Assembly (NCBI GenBank): GCA_030248215.1
Contig: JASANG010002898.1
Coordinates: 149,077-213,076, forward strand
Reading direction: 5' to 3'
DNA from: Enoplolaimus lenunculus
Lineage: Eukaryota; Nematoda; Enoplea; Enoplida; Thoracostomopsidae
Length of the DNA: 64,000 nucleotides
Below are positions 35,601 through 47,600 of this stretch, piece after piece. Below the pieces are notes generated by a model. That model was given only the letters and a program-made list of their open reading frames with translations. It made no database searches and was not told the DNA's origin. Each line of letters begins with the position of its first letter. Within the stretch, counting starts at the first letter, position 1. A program made the translations under genes and the position numbers.

Positions 35601-38600
35601 CTGAAAAATGCCTAAAACCGTTGGATAAAGATCTACAAGTAGACGAGGATTGACCCCCTGAAACGCCCTTTTGGCTACTCCCTTGAGCGACAGTAGAATT
35701 ATAACCCGGACACAGGGCGTAAGCAAGAATTATCGGGGGATATGACCTAGCGAAATTTCCGGAAAGATTCGCACCAAAGGACGCATTCGAAAGCTAAAAT
35801 ATTCGCTCAATACTCGCTCGCAAAAAAGCCTTTTTAGGTGATATTCTGATTACCCTCTAACCTGTACATGCGGGACAGAGGCCTCGTACTAATAAAGACA
35901 GGCCCTGTAGATTTAAGGAACCGGTGGCAGACCGTTCAATTAGGAAAATTTTGGCCTAACTATGAGATAGAACCAGAAATTTTTGGCGGTGGCATGTAAC
36001 AATTCACAAATTGCCGCGTCAACGTTGGGTTTCGTTAAGGTTTTGAGGTCTACTACTGGTAGTGAGTTAAAATACTTACCTGCTCTAACGATCCTTTACT
36101 ACCGAATCGGTGGGACGTTGAAGGCATCACAACCATCGTAGGAGTTTCGACAAAAATTCTAAAAATACAACACACAACAGAAAAATATTTAACCCAAAAC
36201 ATTGTCAATATTGACTTGGCATGGTTGAACGAAATATCGTCAGTTATTAATAACTGACTCGGCAACATTCTATCCTAGCTTGCACGCAAATGGCATTGCC
36301 AGCACAACGGAATCCAGACGAAAAGTATGCAGCTAACGTTATTTTTAATTACAAACAAATCAAGCGAGATTTCGCTTAGTACAAAATGTACCAACGCGCG
36401 TTGCGTTCGTTTTGCTCAACTTTATCGCATCCGTGCGTTATTCATACGAATTTTGTACCACTCCGCGTTAGTATTAGGGTTTCGCTTTACTCGTCGCGCT
36501 CAGCCAGACGACGCTGGACGCTGTCAGACGCCGCCGGACGTCGCGGCGCGCCACCGCACGCCATTAAATAGATTTTGCCTATATTTTTATTAGCAACGTA
36601 TAACGGCGTAATCTGTAGAGCACTTCTTAATGAGATGTTCGGTCTATAGCGAGGTCCAGTATAGGGTCTACAAATCATATAGTCTAACGAAATCGATAAT
36701 AACATAAAGAAACTGAATAGGTTTATAACAGAGTCAGTAAGATTTTAACCTAGACTCTGATTTAGTTATCCTAGTTTTCAGAGACTGTGTAACGGACCAA
36801 TTGTGTCTAAACACCTCGAGGTCTCTATCAGCGGATATCTATCTATCTATCTATCTATCTTATGAATTCTCAACGTGCAACTGATATGTTCTTCACTACT
36901 CCGAGTGTACTTTGTTGCAACGCTTACCGCAACAACTGCAGCGGTAAATTCAGTAATTTATGACATGGACGGATATATAATCGTGAAGAAAAGCTCGCGG
37001 AGCGAAAAGCCAAATACAATTTTAAATTTTACTCACGAATACAAATCGCGCAAAAATGTTCCAATAAACGGAATCGTTTGGGTCGATGAAATCGCAAGCG
37101 CCCGATGAATCGATTGGCAATAGGCGTCGCTTGGCGAATTGGTCAACAACGCCTCGTACAACTTGTTCAACAACGCGGTTTCGTCTTCTTCAAGGCTCAT
37201 AATGAACGATCGAAGTTTGTCTGATCTGAAATTTTATATACGTCAGATAGTAGTAATGCGTTGTTCACAATAATTTTGTCAACGGTGACGTGAAGTGTTT
37301 TATGGACTGGCGTTTTTCAATACACCACGAACCATTTGTTAAAGTAGTCTCCTTCCCATGGGGTTGAACAAAAAACGTACAATAACAGATTCTGGGGCGA
37401 TTCACAGTTTACCAAGCGACAGACAGCTAAAACTTGATAAACGGTAAAAATTTGATGTAGTCAATCTGAAGAAAAAAGTCCATCTTAGATTTGAGGTAAA
37501 AATTTCAAAACGGAAACGAAATTCATCTCCTGGTTTTTCCGCCATATCGCGTGACCAAGACCGCCTCCCCCGACTAGCCTTACCTCCATGTCCCCCCATC
37601 TCTGCTATAGCCCAAACCATACTTAGTCTAATCAAGAGTGGATGATCCCTTTTTATAACAAGAGTGTGCAACTGGGTACATTCTGTGTATTAAAGAATGT
37701 ACCAGTGCGCGTTGCATTTTTGTTCGACCCTCCTTCAATCAGGGGAGGGGTTAAGCAACAGATTAACAGTATGCTTCAGTACACCTACCCCCCTCTTAAA
37801 CAAGGGGGTACAATTTGCTCCTAGCATTACTACGATATAAAACTGCATACAGACCCCCTAAACAAGGGGGGTAGGCCAAAAACACATCGCGTGCCGGGTA
37901 CATTCTTTAATTTACAGAATGTACCCAGTTGCACACTCTTGTTATAAAGAGTGATCATCCACTCTTGGTCTAATAGATCGCTAGCTAGTCTTGAGGATGA
38001 TCTCAAACAGCAACTTAGACAATTTGAAGTTTAATATGACTTAAATTATTCTAAAAATAACTCAGTATAAATCTATAACCAATCGTAGTGGGACTACATT
38101 TATTGAGCGAAGCTCGAACGTACGTAAGCAATTAAGGTAATATGCATTAATAATTATTAGCTAACTATTCATTTATCGGTTTTGGAGGTTTGTAAGCAAT
38201 TTCTTCCGATTCCTCACACCCAAAAACCCTTCAGCCACCCTATAATTTTTGGAATAATTTAAAAAGTCCTAATTTTGTCTTGTCAATTAAGCTAATATGC
38301 AAATTAACTATTAGCTAACTATTCAAATATCTGTTTTGGAGGTTTGTAAACAATTTATTCAGATTCCTCGCACCAAAAAATCTTCAGTGAACCCTAAAAA
38401 TTATTGAAATAATTTAAAAAGTCCTAGTTTTGTCTTGTCAATTAAGCTAATATGCAAATTAGTTATTAGCTAACTATTCAATTATCGGTTTTGGATGTTT
38501 GTAAACTATTTATTCAAATTCCATGGACCTAAAAACCCTTTAGTGCTGGAATTATATTGCTTTTAACCTTAATAATTAGTGAAATATTGTAAAAAGTCCT

Positions 38601-41600
38601 AATTTAGGCTTATAACTTATGCTAATATGCTAATTATCTATTAGCTAACTGCTGAATAATTGGTTTTGGAGGTTTGTAAACAGTCTACGCAGATTCCACG
38701 CAATCGAAAACCCTTTAATGCTAAAATTAAATTGCTTCTAACGGTAATAATTAGTGAAATATTGTGGACAGCACTAATTTAGGCTTAATTAATTATGCAA
38801 ATTAGCCTGTAGCTAATAAACGGCCCAAAATTTTAAAACCCCAATGCGAGGTTAACACCCCAGGAAATTGGCTTTCAAACAAAAAAATTATCAAAATCGG
38901 TTCAGCCGTTCCTGAGATTCTTTTCGGACGGACAGACGGACAGACGGACATCCACCTTTCGACCCCCAAGTACAAAACATAGAACGCTTCGCGAAACTCC
39001 GAGCTTCGCTCGGAGTTTCGCTTCGCTTAATAAGAATTCTTCAAGGATTCTGCTTGAAGCTACACTCCTGGTTGCAATTACTTTCGTATTTGTCATTGTG
39101 CCAAATACTTGGCTTTGCCTAAAATTATCAAAACGCACGTATCACCATCAGACTGTGCCAAAGGACAATATTTTCGCCTGTTGTCCTGAAATTTTTTTAA
39201 CCTTCTTCTAAAGTACACTTTTCGGTGGGATTATGCTGAAATAAGCATACTTGATTCCTGTGAGAATTTGTGCCGCTGAATTGAAATTGCCAATATTCCA
39301 GCAAGTTTGTGCGGTTCGCAAGACGCAAACAAATAAATTTTTGCAATCGTCACGCGTTGGTTGACTAATAATGAGATGTGTAATCCATGAGCTCACCTGT
39401 GAAATATTTGCAACAACAAATTAGAATGCAGGACCTTAATTGTCAGGAGGTCAAGGAGACTTAAGAACACTGTATATGAATCCACAATTTTTTGGCCAGT
39501 GTTACTTTAAGGGGCGAAACAGTAAATTAAGCGTATCCCTAAGCCTAAGCCTACGCCTAAGCGTTGCAAAAATGTGTTCGTCTTTTATTTACCCACTAGA
39601 AACCTGGACGCCCCTTAGTAACATGGGTCATTTTTTTCATTCTTTTTGCTTATCAACTTTATAGTATAATACTCACATAGCTAACGTTTCGATTGTTTGA
39701 AATTACCGAATTGTGCAAAACGCGTAAAATTGTTTTGAATTTGCGTTTTATTCGCGATATATTTTATCTGTATTGTTAAATCTGGAACCTCATATACGTA
39801 TTTTCGGCAATTTACCAACTGTTGTAATGATCGTTTCACATATAAACAAGGGACAGCATATATATGCAAATTCGAACACATTCTTAAAAAGTTTAGAACA
39901 ATGTTTTAGGACTGCAAATTTGCAAACAAGGTTGACTAGTTACAACTATTTGCAAAGACATCATATTACAAGTTTTTCATTAACTACAACGCATCAGGTC
40001 CGTAGCCAGTTCACCTTGCAGGGGCTAAAAAGTTTCATGAGGGACTGACAAAGATTTTCGATGACTTACAAGCTAGGTTGAAAGTTCTATAGGTGGCGCA
40101 TTTTTTTCAGGGGGCAGAGCACCCTTTGCCTACGGCCCGAAGGCATTAAAAAGCCTAATTTTGCTTGTTGAACTTCATTAATTTAATACTGTCTATAATG
40201 TTTTAATGAAGTATTTGGTCTCACTTCTGAAAATCTTCGAAGTAAATTTTGTACATCTGACGGATTTTTAACTTTAGTGTCTGCGGAAATATTTGTCGCA
40301 ACGATGTCACACGACACATGACGAACATAATCCAAAGCCGGAACACTGTAGAACAATTCGTATTCACTATATGTCAACTGAAAAATAAATACGTTGTTGC
40401 ACATTGTCAGGTTCGTAAGCGGAGATACTGGGATATACATCTTTCTGAGGATTCTGGACAGAAGAAAAAAGTACATTTTGCGAGGGTTGTGACACCAACC
40501 TTCAGGATCCAAAAGGTCAACAAAATGTAGGTACGCTTGGTGTGCACACACGCAAAAATGTACTCCAAAAGGTTATTCAATCGTAAAAGAAAGTTCTAGC
40601 TATATCCTTGAGACCCAATGTTACTTTTAGCGGCGTAACAGTAGATTAAGCGTATTCCTAAGCCTAAACCTAAGCCTAAGCATTGCAAAGCTGTGTTCCT
40701 AAGCCTAAGCCTAAGCCTAAGCTTAAACAAAAAATGTAATCCAGAATCTAAAGCCACTCTTTTATAGGCCAACCAGAAACCTGGACGCGCCATAAAGTAG
40801 CATGGGCCTTTTAACCCTTTCTCACATGAATATTTTCTATTTCCCATGAGACCTACTTTTATGCTAGGATTCGAACTCCGGTGACTGGAGTGGGAGGCGT
40901 ATACCATCACCACTCAGCTATAGGAGTTTGACGCTCGGGCCCGAGGAGGCTTTCACGTCTTATGGTGATTTAGTACTATGTATACGTGTTGCAATTGTTA
41001 AACACGGTGCGATATATACTATTTCACGTATATACACTGCGCTGAGTTGCCTACAGGCAACTCAATGTGAGAAGGGGTTAAAGTAACATGGACCTCCATG
41101 AGCACAGTGACGAAACAAGGATTTTACAACGGTGAAGGATATTTTTTGTATTTCGAAATTTTACAGTTTCAAAGCGCAGTTTTTAGCAACTGTTTCAATG
41201 TTTTAAGATTTAACCAATAGAACTACTGATAATAGCACAAACGTTTTTGAAATTCGTGTTCTATCCTATGCATATTTTTTCGCCTAAAACACTAGATGCC
41301 TACATTGATAAAAATTTAAGAACGGCAACATATTTTGATGGGTCAATACGGTTGAAGACCGTTCAAAGCTTAGAGACAAGTTACCGAACCGTCCGGCCCT
41401 TTCGCTTACGATCCCTTACCTGAAAAGCAACTTCTTCTGGAAACATAAACATAAATTGTAGCCGTTCGAGTTCGAGTCGATGAAGAGTAAACAATTGCGT
41501 TTGTAGTGCCCCTGTGTCGCTTGCCATCCCAGAACTGGTGCAGTTTGTTTCAACTTGGCCTAAAATTTAATTTTACAACCTATTCAATATCCTAAAAAGC

Positions 41601-44600
41601 ACAGCAAGGGGGGGCGGATGCTGCCCATATATCAAAAACCTTCGAATTAGAACTTAATGCTTAAATAGCGTTTAGCTTTTCGTTGGCTTCGCTCGTAAGG
41701 TGTGTTCCACTGTTTGTTACGCTCATCGTAGGTCTCTCCCATTTTTGGTTTCCGCCATGAAATATTTGACGTCATTCTTGTCTTATAGAACTGTTTGATA
41801 CTTTGATTTTGATGGAAAGTTCAAATATACAGGTGAAATGCGCGTGGTTTCGGTTGTTTATTTAAAGCCGAAAAGCTGTGTGCTAACAGAAAAATGATGT
41901 AAGTATCGTAACTTAAACAGCAAAATTATATTAGAGTATGTGATTTACCTAAATATTTAACATCGGCTACGTTTCTAAAATCTTACATAAGTATTTAACT
42001 TAATTTTTGTTGTTAAAATACTTTTTCAAACCGCTGAAATAAATTTTAGTTGCGGGAACAGAACGAACAAACATTTTTGCCTTTTATGTCAAAAAGCCAC
42101 GTGGTCTGGAACCATAAATTAAGAATAGTAAGCTATGATTTCGCGTCAGTGCAAAACCAAATATAATTAGCGAATTTAAGCATTTATTTAAACTTTACTA
42201 CGCTTTTTGGAAACGAAAAACTGGTTAGTTAAGTAAATTGGAGTTATAGTTAAGTATGGTTTCAGAAACCCAGCCAGCGTATGCAACATTTTGCAAGCGA
42301 ACATTACAGACTTACCAGTATGTTGACTGAGTTTGTGTAATGTTTTTTCGTTTCCTAAAATCACATTAAATTTTTTACAAAGAAGATAGGAATGAATTTT
42401 AGAGATCTGCGCATTTTTTAAAATTTACAAATCGATACAGAGTGTGCGTGTTTGTGGTATGCTGGCACGAACTACAATGTACTATGGGACCGAGAAGTTA
42501 CTGCGGACATTTTCAGATCAGAAAATTTTTGAATATACGACTGTTCGTCGCCTGAATTGTCGCACAACAGTGTCCTAAATCCTAAGCATAATTCTAAACG
42601 TAATTCTAAACGTAAAGCCTAAGCATAATGATGGTCGACGAAGTAGAGTCGATCAAATTTCGGATTACAAGTTGTCCGACAACGAATTGTACTGCTACAG
42701 AAATTTTTAGGATTTTCAAAAATTATACATAACTAAAAGCTTTTCTCGTCAATCAAAAACCTTTTTGGCCTTTCCGGTACCAGCACGTGGTAGCAAGCTT
42801 ATCATAAATACTTTAATCGGGTTTATGCTTGTAAATTATAATCAGTCGATGATGATTTGGTGCTGGTTTAACATTTCCAAGTAAGCATACTCAAAAAATT
42901 AGCATACACAGTTAGTTTAATCTAAATTCAACATTATTGCAGCAATTTTTACAGGATCACCTAGTTAAATCGTGCATATAACTAAAGTTTGTAAGTATTT
43001 CATAGCAAACTTATGTTTTAAAACGATGCGATGTAGCGTACTGTGTGGCGCAGTGTTCCTTAGGGTTGCGGTCTACTTCTCGTCCGGACCCGTCCATCAT
43101 CCGTTCGATATCATACGGTATCGTACGTGAGTAATTCGCGAACGATCCCGCACGATAACGGACAGTGACGGACGGCGAAGCGCCTGTCGATGACGGACGG
43201 CACCGGGCGATGACGGACTGCGCCACGGCATCAAAGGCATAGCACGACCCTTACGGTTTCGATGAACTGAAAACTGTTTGGTGTTACCAAGAGATGATTT
43301 AACCAATACTCAACTGGGTAATTCCGCGGCAAACAAAATGTACCCAGGGTGCGCGTGCGTTTTTTACCTGCCCCGGTTAATTATGGAAGTGGCATAGTTA
43401 GTTGAATTGGTTCGATTTTACGTTAAGCCGCTGCGACCGTGCGGTTTATTGCCAGGCCCGTAGTCAGTTGATTCTACTAGGAAAGGCAAATAATTTTAGG
43501 AGCGGCAGGCAGCCAAAATAGTAAGCTTACAAACGGTTTTAAAACTTTTTCGGGACAAGACAAAATTATGCCAGGGGGGGGGCTGGCTGAGCCCTCTGTG
43601 GTTTCTTCTGTTCACGGGCATCCATTCAGACTCTGCGTTTAAAGCGTGAGCCACACCTCCGCCTATAAATGACAGGGTCAGGCGGTCAACAGTATAACTT
43701 CTCGTCTGTCTTGTTCAGACTTAATAATAAGCGAAAATATGATCCCAAATCAAATAGTTCTTCGAAACTGCTGCCAATCACGCGAGCATGGTTTCGGCCA
43801 TTTTTGTGTTATTCAAATAAGTATTCTAACTAAAGCCATTTATTTGAATGCTAAGCCAGCTTTGCGTGCTGTAACCTTTCAGTACTGTTGAAATTTACGT
43901 AAATTTGACAATTGAAACTGCGCTTTTTTAATGAAAAATTATTTTTCAACACTGCAAAAAATGGTGAGTCAAATTGACTCCCTCCGAAATAGGCTCTACG
44001 GGACTACACAAACTGAGTCAATTTCGACACTGCTAGAGTCAGGCGTGCGACTAAGTGATTCGAATTTGACTCTGGCGGAGTCTAATTTGACTCAGTTTGT
44101 GTAGTCGCGTAGAGCCTATTTCAGAGGGAGTCAATTTGGCTCACCATTTTTTGCAGTGAACTGCTATTTGTAAACTTACCAAGAATTTTACTGCGCACAA
44201 AAGATTGCATATCTAAATATTCCATAGTTGAGTGCACTAATTTAAATCTTTCGATAATCTATAAAGGTGGAACACGCTTTCGTTTTATATACATTGTAAA
44301 AAATGGTGAGTCAAATTGATTCTCTCCGAAATAGGCTGTACTGGACTACCACAAACTGAGTCAAATTTGACTCCGCCAAAGTCAAATTCAGTTTGACTCT
44401 GGCGGAGTCCAATTTGACTCAGTTTGTGTAGTCCCGTAGAGCCTATTCGGAGAGTGTCAATTTGACTCACCATTATTTGCAGTGTAGATATACATATATA
44501 ATTGTAGCTTAGTATAGTCAAAGTCCATACCACCACATTAATGCGTTTCACTACCCACTTGTATCCATTCTCACAGGAAAGCAAATTCAGAAAGAAGTCA

Positions 44601-47600
44601 ATTAATAACATTCAGCGGTGGCTCACCCAGGCGGGGGTGCACTGGGAAGTGTCCCCTCACAAAAATGATTCATCTGATAATTATGTTTTTAGCCAAATAA
44701 GGTGGAACATATCACGGAAATGATACACCGGTTTAAAACAATTTGCGCATTCAGAGTAAAGTTTGTATTAAATGTTACATTACATATTGAAACGGTCGCT
44801 AAACGAACTTCATAACTGTAAAAAAATTCGCGACCCAATACTACTTATGTATCCTATCCAACGGAAAATTCTGGATCATTCAATGACAATCTTGCTTTAA
44901 CTGGAATGATTGGATTCTGAAACACCCGGCCCATATTAGATTGAACGGCGAATCCGTTTTTCACGAGAGTACAATAGAGCAAATACAGGAAATTTTTTAA
45001 TTAGGCTTGGGCTTACGCTTTCGCATAGGTTTGCACTACTGTAACGCCTGTAAAGTAGCATTGGCAAGCCCGTAGCCAGCTCACTTTGCTAGGGGGCTAA
45101 AAATCTTCACGAAGGGCATACAAGGGTTTTCGTTGACAGTAATCCAAGAAGGTTGAAATTTTCTAATGGGGGCCAAAATTTTCTCAGAAAGGGCTGAGCT
45201 CCGTTTGGCCTCCGCTGGCTACGGGCCTGAACATTGGCTAAAAACCGTGTGCTTAAATTTAAATCTGCGTTGGCTAAGCCAGAAAAAAACTTTCGAACAA
45301 AGCAGAATATACCAATGTTCTGTTGCGAAAAAAATGCTTCCGTACTTAAGATATGAATCACATGCATACAGCAGGAATATTTCAGCAATTATGTGTATAT
45401 TTTTAATTTTCAGTTTTTATGCAGCTGTGTAGTTTTTGTCTTTTAGCATGAAATGTTTAAACGTAGTACGATTTAACCAGGGTGCGTCCGGATTCTAATT
45501 TACCGGATACCGGAACCGGATACGGATATTGAATTTTTTTACAGGAACAGGAACCGGATACGGGATATTGTATATGTTAAAATAAAATTTATTTTTCCGC
45601 CGTATTTTTAGCACGCTCAATGTTTTCGTCTATTAGAAAATTTATAATAGCTGCTGATATACGGAAATAATACAAAAGAGCGCGTAATTCTCGCTCGCTT
45701 AAGTTAAAAATAGCTAAAACGCATCGAAACTTTAACTTCTTAACTTGCCCAGAAATGTAATCGCAGCTAGATCCGGATACCGGAACCCGATACGGATATC
45801 AATTTTTGGCGGATAATAAACCGGAACCGGATATCCGGTCGCACCCTGGATTTAACGCGGAACTGGTCCAGGAGCCGAATTCTCAACTATATGCAGCGAC
45901 TGCTATCGGCTAGTAAAAAGGCTTTCCTGCTGCGTCGGGATGTTAATATTGTTGTTAACGCTAACGGAACCGGTCACTGCCAAATTTTTTTAATGTTGTC
46001 TACAACGCATGGTGTAACCGGATAGTAAACACATAACGGAAACGGATACGGAAAACGGACATTGAAGTATAAAAGTTTCAAAGATGCTTTATTTTTTTTC
46101 TGCCAACACACTGAAATGTGCAATTACTCAGCAGGCTTTCTAAAATTTTAAACAAAAAATAGCGCATGCATCGAAATTTTTAAGTATTTGAATGAATTTT
46201 GTAATTTTTATTTCAATTCGAATAATTGCAGCATATATACCTGTACTCGCATGCCGATTCATCTCATGAATTACAAGAGTCAACAGTTGTCAAACTGGTG
46301 ATAGGTGCTGCGCACATTTGAAAATACGAGTTAAAATTTCCCCAAGCCTTATTTATAAACTTAAAATCTTCCTGTGATTGACCATACTTTCGAAAGCAAA
46401 TTATTTAGAATTCAAATAATTTATAAGCAGTTTGTGATCATTGGCAAAATTTTAAATTGAGAGACAGCCGCAAATACCAAACTTTAATTTTATACTCTCT
46501 GAATTGAAATCTGGACAATATACTTTGGCCCATCTCAAGATCAGAGACGGAACGTTTTTCTGTGGGACTGAAATAAAGTAAGTTTAAGCTTTAGATTAAA
46601 TTTTTTGTTCGGTTTAAGCGTAGGTTTAGGTATAAGCTGAGTCTTATGATTAAACTTAGGCTTAGGGTTAGGAATATACTAATACTAACGTTCCGCCCCT
46701 GTTCTTTCCATTGGCCTATACTTTTAAACAATGGGAATATTAATTTTCAACTTTAAGCGTACATCAGGGCCAGTGCGACTACACTGTAATTTCCAATGAG
46801 TTGATTAATCAATTCAACTAGCGAGTTGGTTATTTCACAATTAATATCAGTAAACATTAACTCACTCTGAGTTGAGTTGATTACCACTCTGAGTTGAGTT
46901 GACTCTGGGTGAGTTGATTAATTAACTCAGAGTGAATTGAATCAACTCAAACTTCTGAGTTCTGATAGTCCTAACTCAGACTGAGTGATTCAACTCATTC
47001 TGAGTTAAAATTAACTCACTGAAATTTACAGTGTAGAATACAACCGTTCGGTTCAATACTCAAAATATCATTGGTGATTCTGAGACAGAAAACCGGCAAA
47101 CGGCGGCGACTAAAAACGAAGAATATACAAATCAAAACTAAACTGAACACAAAACATACTCACTGTGTAAACGATGTCGTATATTTCTGCGTGAGTTTTA
47201 TGAGCCTAACAAAGTTACTGGTGGTCTTCGTGACATGTCTAAGCTCGGATAACTAAATTTGTCCTGAAGAAACTGGTGTCCAAAAACCAAACCCGCAACC
47301 AGGATTTGGTTATAAAGGGAACCAAATACAAGTAGAGCAAATATTACTTTGAAAACATAATTGACCCGTGCAAATATCAGGGGCGGAACGTTTTTTACTG
47401 TATTGCAATATACACAAAGCAAATTGTCTTAAATTCGAGAAATATTGCTTGAAATTTATGACCATTATGTCTTAGTAATACGGAATCGAGACATATATGC
47501 CTTGAATTCCAGACTTTGATTTCTTAAAATTTTCAGAAATACGGGTCTGACATTTTTCAGACATAAAAGTCTGAAATTTAATATGTATCCTAAATATTGA

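Noticed and set aside
40378-40551. Extension of exon 14 to the full open frame (to 40551)
   Set aside because: A strong acceptor (TATTTTTCAG) at 40378 and the phase from exon 13 place the exon start at 40377; the additional sequence has no RasGEF similarity.
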